Origin: Hymenobacter tibetensis
GTDB lineage: Bacteria; Bacteroidota; Bacteroidia; Cytophagales; Hymenobacteraceae
DNA: 64,000 nt
Reading direction: 5' to 3'
Assembly: GCF_022827545.1 (NCBI RefSeq)
Contig: NZ_CP094669.1
Span: forward strand, 2,198,001-2,262,000
The notes beneath the pieces were generated by a model. The model was not told the origin of the DNA. It did not search any database and saw only the letters and a list, made by a program, of their open reading frames with translations. Of the stretch, positions 43,552-52,436 are shown piece after piece. Numbering within the stretch: the first letter of the stretch is position 1; every line of letters starts with the position of its first letter. Both the position numbers and the translations under genes were made by a program.

Positions 43552-44676
43552 ATGAAGTTCATCGTCTCGTCTTCCGCCTTGCTCAAGCAACTTCAGAGCA
43601 TTAATGGCGTGGTCACGAACAACCCTGTGGTGCCGATTTTGGAGAATTTTCTCTTCGAGATTGAGGAAGGAAAGCTAACAATTACGGCTTCCGACCTAGA
43701 AACCAGCATGATGACGGAGCTGCCCGTTGAGGCCCGCGAAGCTGGTCGCATTGCCGCCCCGGCCCGCATCCTGCTCGATACGCTGAAAAATCTGCCCGAT
43801 CAGCCGGTTACGTTCACGTTGGACGAAGAAACATACACCATCGAAATTGCGAGCAGCAACGGCCGCTACAAGCTAGCCGGTGAAAATGCCACCGACTTCC
43901 CGCGGGTACCCGTAGTAAAGGGCTCCACGCCAATCGAAATTCCGTCGTCGTCGCTGGCTCGGGCTATCAACAAAACCATCTTCGCTGTCAGCACCGACGA
44001 GCTGCGGCCAGCCATGACGGGTATCCTGGTACAGCTAGCCGACAACCAAGTAACGTTTGTCGCCACCGACGGCCACCGGCTGTTGCGCTACCGCCGCTCC
44101 GACGTGGGTGCCGGCCAAACGGCCAACCTCATTATCCCGCGCAAAGCGTTCAACTTGCTGAAAGGCGCGTTGCCCTCCGAGGCTACGCCCGTAAAAGTGG
44201 AATTCAATAACTCCAACGCTTTCTTCAGCTTCAACCAGATGCGGCTGGTGTGCCGCTTAATCGACGAGCGGTACCCGGATTATGAGAACGTAATTCCAGT
44301 GAGCAACCCGAATAAGCTGATTATCAGCCGGCAGGAAATCCTGAATTCGGTGAAGCGGATCAGCATCTACTCCAACAAAACCACGCACCAAGTGCGGCTG
44401 CGTCTCGCCGGTTCCGAACTGACCGTTTCGGCCGAAGATCTGGACTTCAGCAACGAAGCCAACGAGAAACTTCCCTGCCAGTATGATGGAGAAGATATGG
44501 AAATCGGCTTCAACGCCAAGTTCCTGCAGGAGATGCTGTCCAACATTGATTCCGAGGAAATTACGTTGGAGCTAAGCACTCCCAACCGGGCCGGTTTGCT
44601 GATGCCAACCCTCGCCGACGACAATGAAAGCATCCTGATGTTGGTAATGCCAGTGATGCTCAATAACTATGTTTAA
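43552..44676 (+). CDS. dnaN: DNA polymerase III beta subunit (sliding clamp)
   Basis: 374 residues, normal for DnaN. The N-terminus MKFIVSSSALLKQLQSINGV, the three clamp domains and the C-terminal ML(V)MPVML(N)NYV pattern are typical; FVATDGHRLLRYRR is the usual second-domain signature. It is the processivity clamp of the replicative polymerase and docks repair and initiation factors. It is not next to dnaA or recF here. It is followed by gldC. Confidence 0.96.
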   Translation: MKFIVSSSALLKQLQSINGVVTNNPVVPILENFLFEIEEGKLTITASDLETSMMTELPVEAREAGRIAAPARILLDTLKNLPDQPVTFTLDEETYTIEIASSNGRYKLAGENATDFPRVPVVKGSTPIEIPSSSLARAINKTIFAVSTDELRPAMTGILVQLADNQVTFVATDGHRLLRYRRSDVGAGQTANLIIPRKAFNLLKGALPSEATPVKVEFNNSNAFFSFNQMRLVCRLIDERYPDYENVIPVSNPNKLIISRQEILNSVKRISIYSNKTTHQVRLRLAGSELTVSAEDLDFSNEANEKLPCQYDGEDMEIGFNAKFLQEMLSNIDSEEITLELSTPNRAGLLMPTLADDNESILMLVMPVMLNNYV

Positions 44677-44704
44677 CACCTGATTTGATCGTCAAGTAAA
44701 TGGT

Positions 44705-44731
44705 TGGTCGTTCGTGCGGCCGACCATTTTT
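44705..44731 (+). terminator. Hairpin after dnaN
   Basis: TGGTCG (44705-44710) pairs with CGACCA (44721-44726), followed by TTTTTC. It lies 28 bp behind dnaN. Confidence 0.55.
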
Positions 44732-44813
44732 CTTGTGTATCACTTCCGCTTTTTTCGTTTGAACAGTCGAAACACATAACCAATCGGCTGTTCGATCATT
44801 CAATACCTCAACC

Positions 44814-45152
44814 ATGAAAAAATCCGAAATCCGCTTCAGCATTGCTCTCGACGACCAAAAAGTGCCGGAGGCCATCAGCTGGACGGCCACCGATGCTGGC
44901 CCTGATATTCATTTTGCCAAAGCCATCAACATTGCGCTCTGGGACCGTGACGAGCGTGGTACCATGAAAATTGACCTCTGGACCAAAGAGATGCCCGTAG
45001 ACGAAATGAAGCGTTTCTACGTGGACACCATGGGCGCTATGGCCGAAAGCATCATCACCGCCACCAACGACTCGGTGATGGCAACCAAAATGCGCAACCT
45101 GTGCAAAGAACTCATGGACCACATCGACCAAGAGGAAAGCAAGCAGCAGTAG
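44814..45152 (+). CDS. gldC: Gliding-motility protein GldC
   Basis: 112-residue soluble protein matching GldC: KKSEIRFSIALDDQKVPE, ISWTATDAG, KAINIALWDRDERGTMKIDLW and MPVDEMKRFYVDTMG. GldC is required for or supports gliding in Flavobacterium johnsoniae but its molecular role is unclear. It has no signal peptide and should be cytoplasmic or peripheral. It follows dnaN at 137 bp, behind a hairpin, and is closed by a strong terminator. The gldAFG genes are 5-8 kb upstream. Confidence 0.93.
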   Translation: MKKSEIRFSIALDDQKVPEAISWTATDAGPDIHFAKAINIALWDRDERGTMKIDLWTKEMPVDEMKRFYVDTMGAMAESIITATNDSVMATKMRNLCKELMDHIDQEESKQQ

Positions 45153-45169
45153 CCTCTGCCCTAATTCCA

Positions 45170-45210
45170 TAGAAAAGCCCCGCCAGCAATGCGCTGGTGG
45201 GGCTTTTCTA
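45170..45210. terminator. Bidirectional terminator after gldC
   Basis: TAGAAAAGCCCCGCCAGC (45170-45187) pairs with 45193-45210 with one G-T pair. It separates gldC from the convergent exported-protein gene. Confidence 0.85.
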
Positions 45211-45232
45211 TAGAGTATGCCGTATGATTGGT

Positions 45233-45748
45233 TTAGCGGGTTTGCTTAGCAGGGGCCGTGCGGCTTGGGGCAATGACAGCACCGCTAGAAGCAGGTGATG
45301 GATTTTGCACCGACTTCACGAAGTTGGCATTCGCGTTGGCAGAGCTTGATGCGTAATCCCGGTCGTACTTGCGGAACGTGGAGCGCGAATCATAATAGTT
45401 GCTGTACTGGTCGTTGGAGAGAACAGCTTGCAGCTCTTTGTCGCGCTCTTTGCACACAACATCGCACTGCTGCGTGATAAGCTGCGGGTTGCCCGCGTGG
45501 CGTTGCTCGATGGCCGCCATCTTAGCTACTTTGTCTTCGTTGATGGCGCGCAAGCGGGAGGCTTGGTACCCATTCAAGCGTAGGTCCCGAGCCATTTGGT
45601 CGGAAAGTCGCTTGGCGCGCTCCTGCACCGAGCTCAGGCGGGGCGACGACTGCGTTTTGTCTGGAGGAGCGAGGGAGGGCTTCTGCTGGGCCTGAATGCT
45701 ACATGTAGCTGCAAGCAGCAAGGAGGCGGTGGCAAGTTGCTTTCTCAT
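45233..45748 (-). CDS. Exported helical protein, Spy/CpxP-like
   Basis: 171 residues with a signal peptide (RKQLATASLLLAATCSIQA). The core (about 40-120) is helical and charged: AKRLSDQMARDLRLNGYQAS, LRAINEDKVAKMAAIEQ, KERDKELQAVLSNDQYSNYY. The pattern of a short motif resembling L-x-x-x-Q around the helices recalls Spy/CpxP-type periplasmic proteins, but that is only a resemblance. The C-terminal 35 residues are Ser/Ala/Asn/Pro rich and probably disordered. Function unknown; lone gene. Confidence 0.6.
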   Translation of the reverse strand: MRKQLATASLLLAATCSIQAQQKPSLAPPDKTQSSPRLSSVQERAKRLSDQMARDLRLNGYQASRLRAINEDKVAKMAAIEQRHAGNPQLITQQCDVVCKERDKELQAVLSNDQYSNYYDSRSTFRKYDRDYASSSANANANFVKSVQNPSPASSGAVIAPSRTAPAKQTR

Positions 45749-45945
45749 CAGTCAGAATATCGGTGAGTAGTCGAAAATAAAGAATACCAGCCACTTCGAT
45801 AGAAAGTAGGAGGGGCTGGATGTCTTATGTTTCAACGAAAAACTATGCCAATGAGTTTAGCGTGTTGCCGATAAATGCAAATACAAAGTGCCGCGTTAGA
45901 TGGCTATGAAGCGCAACAGCTGCCTTCACGTTACTGCACAGACGC

Positions 45946-46482
45946 TTAGAAGGTGTTTTTCCACATCATGGATTCCACGGGCTTGTCTGTGCGGTCGTTG
46001 TACTTGGCGTTGGCTTTGCGGTTGTAGAAGGTTTCTACATCACCTTGCACCGTGAAGTAGATCAACTGGCCAACCGGCATGCCGTGATACACGCGCACAG
46101 GCATCGAGACGCTGATTTCCAACGTCCAATGGTTGCAGAAACCAATATCGCCTTTACCGGCAGTGGCGTGAATATCAATGCCGAGGCGGCCGACGCTGCT
46201 TTTGCCTTCCAGGAAAGGGACGTGGGCGTGGCTCTCGGTGTACTCTTCGGTGACGCCTAAGTACAATACGCCGGGTTGCAGCACGAAGCCCTCGGCTGGA
46301 ATCTCGAAATTCTCTATTTCGTTGTGCTTGCGGGCGTCCAGAACGGCGTCGCGGTAGGTGGCTAAGTAGCGGCCCAGGTGCACATCATAGGAGTTGGTAC
46401 CGAGGCAGCTGCGGTCGTAGGGCTCGATGATGATGTTGCCCCGCTCAATTTCGGCGAGAATCTGCTGGTCGGTAAGAATCAT
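45946..46482 (-). CDS. dcd: dCTP deaminase
   Basis: 178 residues, expected to convert dCTP to dUTP for thymidylate synthesis. MILTDQQILAEIERGNIIIEP, LGTNSYDVHLG, LEGKSSVGRLGIDIHATAG and the catalytic Glu122 in HWTLEISV are clear. The middle block GKGDIGFCNHW replaces the E. coli-type segment and is usual in Bacteroidetes members. The GQLIYFTVQG strand near the C-terminus fits the trimeric fold. Whether it also has dUTPase activity cannot be told. Confidence 0.93.
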   Translation of the reverse strand: MILTDQQILAEIERGNIIIEPYDRSCLGTNSYDVHLGRYLATYRDAVLDARKHNEIENFEIPAEGFVLQPGVLYLGVTEEYTESHAHVPFLEGKSSVGRLGIDIHATAGKGDIGFCNHWTLEISVSMPVRVYHGMPVGQLIYFTVQGDVETFYNRKANAKYNDRTDKPVESMMWKNTF

Positions 46483-46578
46483 GGGTATATTCGGGGTGAT
46501 GAATGCGTAAGGGAGAGGGGGTGAAGGCTTGGCAGTGAAAAGGCAAGACTATAGGAAGGCGGGATAGATTACCGAGTC

Positions 46579-47427
46579 TTAATTGTCTTCCTCGTCGTCG
46601 TAGCGGTCTTCTGGAAGGGCATTGCTACGAGGGCGAGCCGCCGCACCACGTTGGCGGTCCAGCTCATCGGTGAGCGTATCGAGGCGGTTGCGCAGATCGG
46701 GCAGCAAGCTGGTAATCAGGAAGAGCAGGAGCAACGTGGAGGCGCCCGACAGCATGAGGGTCAGATAGTCCAACCAATCGTGCCGCGCTGGCTGGTCGAG
46801 TGAGCGAGACACGGGTTCCGACGAAAGGCTGGTATCAGTTTGAGGTTCGGTTTCTTCGGGGGCGGCCGTAGTGGCGGAGGCAATGGGCGCGTCTACGTCG
46901 GCGGGCGGTACAGCGGCGCCATCGGCAGCCAACTCTTCGGGAGCGGCATCTTCGGAGGCATTAAACTGCGCGGCGCTTTGCTGAATAAACCGCTCCAATC
47001 CGCGAATCAATGACACTCGCTCGTCGCGCGGCAAGACCCGAATAAAGAACTCGAAATTCTTGTCTACCAAGATGCTGCGCAGCTGCTTCTCGAACTCGGC
47101 CAAATCGGTGCGGCCCCGACCGAAGCGGTTCTTGTAGCGCTCCGAAACGCCATTGTAATTCTGAAACAGCTTTTCGAGGTCGGCACGGCCAGCAAAATCG
47201 GTGAATTCCTTGCGTGCTTTGGCAGTGCGCAGCGACACCGGAAACTTGCGCCGCGTAAACGACTTGTCGTACACGGTTTCCATCGTGCGGAAGTTCAACT
47301 CGTCTACGGCGCGGTCGAAGAGACGCTTATTGGCCGCCGCGGGCGACTGAGCTTGCGTCTGGAGTGCCCAGGGCGTAGCAAGCCATAAAACCAGGAAGAC
47401 CGGCAACAAAAGGCGAAAGCGAGGCAT
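46579..47427 (-). CDS. Exported or membrane protein of unknown function
   Basis: 282 residues: signal peptide (FRLLLPVFLVLWLATPWALQTQA), a helical domain of about 130 residues with many charged amino acids (FDRAVDELNFRTMETVYDKS, EKLFQNYNGVSERYKNRFGR), an acidic Ala/Pro linker, a transmembrane helix (YLTLMLSGASTLLLLFLITSLL) and a short tail beginning LRNRLDTLTDELDRQ (likely coiled coil). I do not recognise it. The topology would place most of it in the periplasm with a cytoplasmic tail. A TAnnTTTG-type box lies at 47448-47455 on its strand. Confidence 0.65.
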   Translation of the reverse strand: MPRFRLLLPVFLVLWLATPWALQTQAQSPAAANKRLFDRAVDELNFRTMETVYDKSFTRRKFPVSLRTAKARKEFTDFAGRADLEKLFQNYNGVSERYKNRFGRGRTDLAEFEKQLRSILVDKNFEFFIRVLPRDERVSLIRGLERFIQQSAAQFNASEDAAPEELAADGAAVPPADVDAPIASATTAAPEETEPQTDTSLSSEPVSRSLDQPARHDWLDYLTLMLSGASTLLLLFLITSLLPDLRNRLDTLTDELDRQRGAAARPRSNALPEDRYDDEEDN

Positions 47428-47447
47428 AGTGCAGGAAAGTATAGCTG

Positions 47448-47455
47448 CAAATGTA
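47448..47455 (-). promoter_or_regulatory. Candidate -7 box of the exported membrane-protein gene
   Basis: CAAATGTA on the plus strand reads TACATTTG on the minus strand, an exact TAnnTTTG match 20 bp from the start codon. The rest of the 345-bp gap holds a terminator and a doubtful small frame. Confidence 0.45.
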
Positions 47456-47691
47456 ACCTCTGTTTACCCCGGAATCTATTCAAAATTCAGATTTGCAGGT
47501 ATTCCTTTGCCAACTATGTTCGCCTTCGATGTTGACTGGTGCTTACGAAAACAACGAATCCTATATCAAGTCGTAGTACGCCTACTAGGCGGCATACTGT
47601 TCCGGTTGGGGGCTAGCTGCTTCGCCCAAATCTTGTACGAGAGCGAGCTTGTAGCGCATTGTGCACCCAGGCTTGGTTTTCGGTAGGACAT

Positions 47692-47725
47692 AAGAAAAGC
47701 CGAATCTACAGGTTCGGCTTTTCTT
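47692..47725. terminator. Terminator behind hemL
   Basis: AAGAAAAGCCGAA (47692-47704) pairs perfectly with TTCGGCTTTTCTT (47713-47725) around an eight-base loop. On the minus strand it lies 47 bp beyond the hemL stop codon. Confidence 0.8.
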
Positions 47726-47772
47726 GGTGCTTAACACGTTATGCTAATTCTTACCCGACTATATACACTCTG

Positions 47773-49101
47773 CTACAGACCGTGGGCTTCGCGCATAGCT
47801 TCACGGCAAGCCGTCAGATACACTTCCACAAGTTCATCGGTGATGGCCGTGCTAACAAACAAGGCCTCATACTGCGCCGGAGCCAAGTAGATGCCGCGGT
47901 GCAGCATGGCGCGGAAGTAGCGGCCAAATGCTTCGGTATCAGAATGCTTGGCATCAGCTAGATTATGCACGGGCTTGTCGGTGAAGAACACACTGAACAT
48001 CGAGCCTACCTGGTTGACCGTATAGTTTAGGCCCAGTTCGGCGGCAATTTGACGCGTGCCATCGGCGAGGCGGGTGGTAATGCGGTTTAGCTCGTCGTAT
48101 AGCTCGGGGTGCTCTTGCAGATATGTGAGCTGCGCAATGCCCGCAGCCGTGGCAATTGGGTTGCCGGAGAGCGTGCCGGCTTGGTACACCTTGCCAGCAG
48201 GAGCCACGTTGTCCATGATATCCTGGCGGCCACCGTAGGCTCCTACGGGCATACCACCACCAATGATTTTGCCGAGCGTGGTCATATCCGGCGTAATGCC
48301 ATACAGCTCTTGCGCGCCGCCACGAGCCAGCCGGAAGCCCGTCATCACCTCGTCGAAAATTAACACGATGCCGTGCTGGGTGCACAAGTCGCGTAGGCCT
48401 TGCAGGTAGCCTTCCTGTGGCGCTACCAGGCCCATGTTGCCTACTACCGGCTCCAGAATCAGAGCGGCCACTTGGCCCTCGTTCACTTCAATGATGTGCT
48501 GCACCGCAGGCAGGTCATTGTAAGGAACGGTTAGCGTGTCCTGCGCTACGCCTTCAGTAACGCCCGGTGAGTCGGGGGTGCCGAGGGTGAGGGCGCCAGA
48601 GCCGGCCGCAATCAGAAATGAGTCGCCGTGGCCGTGGTAGCAACCCTCGAACTTGATGATTTTGTTGCGGCCTGTGTAGCCCCGAGCCACCCGAATAGCC
48701 GACATAGTAGCTTCCGTACCGGAGTTTACTAGCCGCACTTTTTCAATGCTGGGCACCATCTGTTTGATAAGCTCCGCCATTTCCACCTCACGGCGGGTAG
48801 GGGCTCCAAACGAAAGCGACGCTGGAATAGCGGCCTGCACGGCATCAAGCACGATGTCCGGCGCATGGCCCAGAATCATGGGCCCCCAGGAGTTGATGAA
48901 GTCCAGGTACTGGTTGCCATCCACGTCGGTCAGCCACGCTCCTTTAGCCGACTGCATGAATACCGGATGGCCGCCCACTGCGCGGAATGCCCGCACCGGC
49001 GAGTTGACACCACCCGGAATATGATTTTTGGCCCGCTCAAAAAGCGCTGCACTGGTTGGCAGCGCAAGTTCGGGGGCGGTGGTAGGAGAGGAGAGTTGCA
49101 T
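47773..49101 (-). CDS. hemL: Glutamate-1-semialdehyde 2,1-aminomutase
   Basis: 442-residue class III PLP aminotransferase-fold enzyme that makes 5-aminolevulinate, the heme and corrin precursor, in the C5 pathway. AKNHIPGGVNSPVRAF, INSWGPMILGHAP, VNSGTEATMSAIRVARGYTG, IFDEVMTGFR and the PLP lysine Lys278 in TLGKIIGGGMPVGAYGG identify it. It is lone here; other heme genes are not in the window. A degenerate copy of the repeat seen at 36631 sits just upstream. Confidence 0.96.
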   Translation of the reverse strand: MQLSSPTTAPELALPTSAALFERAKNHIPGGVNSPVRAFRAVGGHPVFMQSAKGAWLTDVDGNQYLDFINSWGPMILGHAPDIVLDAVQAAIPASLSFGAPTRREVEMAELIKQMVPSIEKVRLVNSGTEATMSAIRVARGYTGRNKIIKFEGCYHGHGDSFLIAAGSGALTLGTPDSPGVTEGVAQDTLTVPYNDLPAVQHIIEVNEGQVAALILEPVVGNMGLVAPQEGYLQGLRDLCTQHGIVLIFDEVMTGFRLARGGAQELYGITPDMTTLGKIIGGGMPVGAYGGRQDIMDNVAPAGKVYQAGTLSGNPIATAAGIAQLTYLQEHPELYDELNRITTRLADGTRQIAAELGLNYTVNQVGSMFSVFFTDKPVHNLADAKHSDTEAFGRYFRAMLHRGIYLAPAQYEALFVSTAITDELVEVYLTACREAMREAHGL

Positions 49102-49117
49102 AAGACGAAAGCAAAAA

Positions 49118-49159
49118 GTAGCGCGAGCTTTTCAAAAACGTCGCGTGTCGTTGAACGAG
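49118..49159. repeat. Degenerate half copy of the REP-like element
   Basis: GTAGCGCGAGCT and then CGCGTGTCGTTGAACGAGAG parallel the left arm of the element at 36631-36670 (GTAGCGCGAAGCT and CGCGTATCGTTGAACGATTC). It lies in the hemL upstream region. Confidence 0.55.
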
Positions 49160-49212
49160 AGTCGTGGTAGGAATTTAGCTGCAAAGCCAGAAGCATTGCA
49201 CCCTTCTATAAC

Positions 49213-51168
49213 CTACCGAATGCCTACTGGGTTCAGCAATTCCAGCTCTAGGCGCTCCAATTTAATGAGCGGTACATACTGGTTGTCGTGGGCGCCGCCG
49301 GGGTAGCCGATGCCCTGGAACACAGCGCCTGACACTGGCCCTGCATTGGTAAGTTGCTGCTGGAAAGCAGGCCCATTGAGGTGCAACTGCGAGCCGAAGT
49401 AATAGAGCAGCTCGAACCCCGTGAAAGCAAACACGGAAGGTGGCAGCCCCTGCCGCTGCAAGTACAGCTGCCGAAAACGTTGCACTCCAAAGCTATTTCG
49501 GTCGAGGTACTTAGGATGTACAAAATACACGTCGCGGGCATCCAACTGACCCAGACTGATTCGGTTGTTGTCGAGCCAGGAAGCGTAGGTGAACAACGGC
49601 AAGCGGGCTCCCTGACTTTGCATCACGCCGAGCGTATACGGTCCGGCCTTACGAGCATCGGACGCTACAACCAAATGCCCTATGCTTTTCAAGTCAATGC
49701 CTGCAAAGCCAGCATTCAAGGACTCTTCCACGTCGGAGTTGATGCGCCGTAGCTGCACCACTCGGCCGCCCAAAGCTTCATAGGCTTGCTTGTACGCTAC
49801 ACCAAAAGCGGCTTCGTCCTTGGTGTCTTCGTGCAGTACCACTGCCGTGCGGGCGCCTCCCAATCGGGTGTACGCGAACTGTGCAGCTTGCTGGGCCTGC
49901 GTGGTCATGCTCGGAGCAAACAGGTAGTGCCAAGGATTATCCAGCACCAAGTCGCCGTCCTGGGAAAGAGGATTAACGCAGATGATTTGCTTTTGCTGCG
50001 CATAGCGGGCCAGGATCTTGCTGCCGGATTTATATACCGGGCCAATGATGAGGTCCATGCCGGCTAGCTCTGGCAGCGCCAGCACCTGCTTCAACTGGAG
50101 CGTATCGGCGCCGGTATCGTAGGCAAACAGCTGGACGGGGTGGCCTTCTCGTTGCAACGAATCCTGGGCGAGGCGTAACCCGGCGTACAGCTCCGTTACA
50201 AACTGGTTTTTGCGGCGGGTTTCCCAACTCGTATCATCAAACTCGAAGGGAAGCAGCACACCAATAGTATAGATGCTTTTTTTGACGGCGTTTGGCCGGG
50301 GCGTGTAGCGGCTACGGTCCAGCGCAAATTGCGCGATGAGCTGGTCGAGCTGCCCTTTGTCGGCGTCGGTGTACCAGCCGCCATTAGCCAGCTTGTTGGC
50401 GTACGCCCGGCCTAGCGCTGCTTCTTGCGGATAGGCTTTCAGCAAACTTTGAAACGCTGCCTTGTCTCGAATCCGAGGCAAGTACACGGCCTTCATGTTT
50501 TCCCGTTCCTGCACCAGCTTGTCGATGGGCAGCTCAGCTAGCACCCGCAAGCCGTTTTCAAAGTCGTTCTGCTCGAACGAGACTTGGCCTTGCAGAAACA
50601 AGGCTTCGTGCAGGTTAGGCCACTGGGGGTATTCTGTCCGCAGCAGATTCAGCATTTGCTCGGCTTCGCTCCATTTTTTGGCGCGGCTAGCAGCCACTGA
50701 ATACAAGTAGGCGGCTTCAGCAGCTTGTTTGAACTTGTTGCCGGGGGCGGCCAACGGCTCTAGCTCCGTCATGGCCAGATCGTAGCGTTGCTGGCTGATG
50801 AGGGTCTTGCCGTTTTTGTAGCGGATGTTCAGGTCCGTCGACCCCAGGTTGGCGGGCAGGGGTGGTCCGGTAGGGCGGGGCGCAACGGTAGGGCCCGCTG
50901 CTGGTTTGGCCGCCGTAGTGGCGGGCTTCGAGGTAGTGGCTGCCGGTTTGGAGGGTGTAGTACTGGCTGCAGCTTTAGGCGCTGGGGTGGTTGTACTTGG
51001 TTTGACCGCGGGAGTGGTGGGTTTGCCAGAAGTAGAGGTAGACGCTGGCTTGCTAGCCGGCGGGCGGGTAGCAGCTGGCCGTGGCGTGGTTTGCTGGGCT
51101 TGGTTGGGCAGCGCTAGCGCCAAACAGCACCCTAGCGCAGCCATGCGCACGAAATAAAAAAACGGCAT
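49213..51168 (-). CDS. Exported TPR-like plus periplasmic-binding-fold protein (LpoA-like arrangement)
   Basis: 651 residues from ATG 51168. Signal segment MAALGCCLALALPNQAQ, then a long low-complexity Pro/Thr/Ala/Lys linker (about residues 25-95), a helical TPR-like region (about 105-290; NGKTLISQQRYDLAMTELEP), and a type I periplasmic-binding fold (about 300-640; IYTIGVLLPFEFD, LIIGPVYKSGSKILARYAQQ, VVASDARKAGPYTLGVMQSQ). The TPR plus binding-fold order resembles LpoA, activator of penicillin-binding proteins, and ABC substrate-binding proteins; the role here is not settled. The longer frame to 51234 is rejected because a promoter box at 51232 would overlap its start. Confidence 0.75.
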   Translation of the reverse strand: MPFFYFVRMAALGCCLALALPNQAQQTTPRPAATRPPASKPASTSTSGKPTTPAVKPSTTTPAPKAAASTTPSKPAATTSKPATTAAKPAAGPTVAPRPTGPPLPANLGSTDLNIRYKNGKTLISQQRYDLAMTELEPLAAPGNKFKQAAEAAYLYSVAASRAKKWSEAEQMLNLLRTEYPQWPNLHEALFLQGQVSFEQNDFENGLRVLAELPIDKLVQERENMKAVYLPRIRDKAAFQSLLKAYPQEAALGRAYANKLANGGWYTDADKGQLDQLIAQFALDRSRYTPRPNAVKKSIYTIGVLLPFEFDDTSWETRRKNQFVTELYAGLRLAQDSLQREGHPVQLFAYDTGADTLQLKQVLALPELAGMDLIIGPVYKSGSKILARYAQQKQIICVNPLSQDGDLVLDNPWHYLFAPSMTTQAQQAAQFAYTRLGGARTAVVLHEDTKDEAAFGVAYKQAYEALGGRVVQLRRINSDVEESLNAGFAGIDLKSIGHLVVASDARKAGPYTLGVMQSQGARLPLFTYASWLDNNRISLGQLDARDVYFVHPKYLDRNSFGVQRFRQLYLQRQGLPPSVFAFTGFELLYYFGSQLHLNGPAFQQQLTNAGPVSGAVFQGIGYPGGAHDNQYVPLIKLERLELELLNPVGIR

Positions 51169-51231
51169 AAACCGGAAAGCCAATAAGTGAGGCGAGAAGA
51201 AAGTGAAGCTGCCATGCCGCAGCTTGCTGCC

Positions 51232-51239
51232 CAAATGTA
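51232..51239 (-). promoter_or_regulatory. Candidate -7 box of the LpoA-like gene
   Basis: CAAATGTA on the plus strand reads TACATTTG on the minus strand, an exact match to TAnnTTTG, 63 bp before ATG 51168. Confidence 0.45.
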
Positions 51240-51467
51240 CGAAGGAAGCACGGGCAAGGTATACAAGAGAGGTGCAGGCTTCTGTGTGTGATAGTAATAC
51301 TATTATAGAAGCAAAGACTACAGTACTCTCAACTTGTCTGGCTCTTGGGTACTGCTGCCAGCAGTAGGAAAGGAAATACGTTGTATAGAAATACTCAGCT
51401 TATTGATTTTAACGCCGAATTAAGCTCGATTTAACCTTTTTTTAAGCTGTGGCAAGTGGCGTGGCTT

Positions 51468-51475
51468 TACCTTTG
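51468..51475 (+). promoter_or_regulatory. Candidate -7 box of the TetR-exporter locus
   Basis: TACCTTTG matches TAnnTTTG exactly, 113 bp before the TetR start codon, in an AT-rich gap (51240-51587) that holds no gene I can support. The region upstream of it also has T-runs. Confidence 0.45.
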
Positions 51476-51587
51476 TCGTATAGAAAAGACAGATAAACCC
51501 TTTCCGCTTCCTATAATATGGGAAGTGGTTGGTTTGTAGCTGTAATAGTAAAGCTATTACAAAAGATGTAGATGCTTTCATGTTCGT

Positions 51588-52280
51588 ATGGAAACTCCCC
51601 CACAAGCAAGCACCCAACTGCGGATAGAATTAAACGAACGGCTCTATCTGCGCGACCCACAAGACACCGATTTGGGACGTAGGCTAATGGCCGAGAGTGT
51701 AAAGCTGATAGACGAAATAGGCTTCGAGCAATTTACTTTCAAGAAGCTGGCCCAGCGGATGGAGTCCACGGAGGCATCGTTGTACCGCTATTTCGAGAAC
51801 AAGCACCGGCTGTTGGTGTATCTGGTGTCGTGGTATTGGGCGTGGCTGGGCTTCCAAATGCGTTTTCACACGCACAATGTGCCTAGCCCCACCGAGCGGC
51901 TGCGCCTGATGTTGCGCATTCTTACGAACAGCCACCACGCGGAGTCGGCTACCACCCACATTGATGGCGCGGCCCTCTACCGCATTGTGGTGAGCGAGGC
52001 CTCAAAGGCGTACCTCACCAAGGAAGTGGATGAAGACAACCGAGCCGGGTTGTTTCGGGAGTACAAGCGGCTGGCCGCCAGAATGGCCGTGGTGGTAAGT
52101 GAAATCAACCCTACGTATCCGTACCCGCATACCTTGGTTAGCACCCTGTTGGAAGCAGCACGCAAGCAACTCTTTTTCGCGCAGCACCTGCCTTCGCTCA
52201 CCGACTCGTTGGCCCAGAAACCGGCCGAGGAAACGGTGTATGTCTTTCTGGAAAATCTGGTTTTCAAAGTCCTAGCCTAA
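51588..52280 (+). CDS. TetR-family regulator of the export locus
   Basis: 230 residues. The TetR HTH occupies about 30-75: ESVKLIDEIGFEQFTFKKLA, then QRMESTEASLYRYFENKHRL, the usual recognition helix with STEASLYRYF. The C-terminal part is a helical ligand domain with Trp/Tyr residues (VSWYWAWLGFQMRF). It directly precedes the ABC-HlyD-TolC genes on the same strand (156 bp) and probably controls them. As TetR proteins commonly sense exported compounds, its ligand may be the substrate of the exporter. Confidence 0.85.
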   Translation: METPPQASTQLRIELNERLYLRDPQDTDLGRRLMAESVKLIDEIGFEQFTFKKLAQRMESTEASLYRYFENKHRLLVYLVSWYWAWLGFQMRFHTHNVPSPTERLRLMLRILTNSHHAESATTHIDGAALYRIVVSEASKAYLTKEVDEDNRAGLFREYKRLAARMAVVVSEINPTYPYPHTLVSTLLEAARKQLFFAQHLPSLTDSLAQKPAEETVYVFLENLVFKVLA

Positions 52281-52436
52281 GCTACCTGCTGCTGGCTGAT
52301 GCCGCAGCGCGTCGGTCTTTCTCTTACCTGCACCCTTGCAATACGGGCTGTTAGTGCCTGCTTGTGCCCATTGCTACTGCCAGTCAGCAAGCAGCCAAGA
52401 ACAGCCCGTTATCCATTCCCTTGAAACTTCCAAACT

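Noticed and set aside
43261..43590. 109-codon minus-strand frame upstream of dnaN
   Set aside because: It overlaps the dnaN start and the promoter box and has no protein-like pattern.
47429..47686. 85-codon plus-strand frame before the hemL terminator, starting at GTG (or ATG 47516)
   Set aside because: It overlaps the promoter region of the minus-strand gene at 47427, has no recognisable domain and an irregular composition; the nearby hairpin is explained by hemL.
50830..51110. Low-complexity plus-strand frames rich in Gly/Val/Arg
   Set aside because: They are shadows of the Pro/Thr/Ala/Lys-rich linker of the LpoA-like protein on the minus strand.
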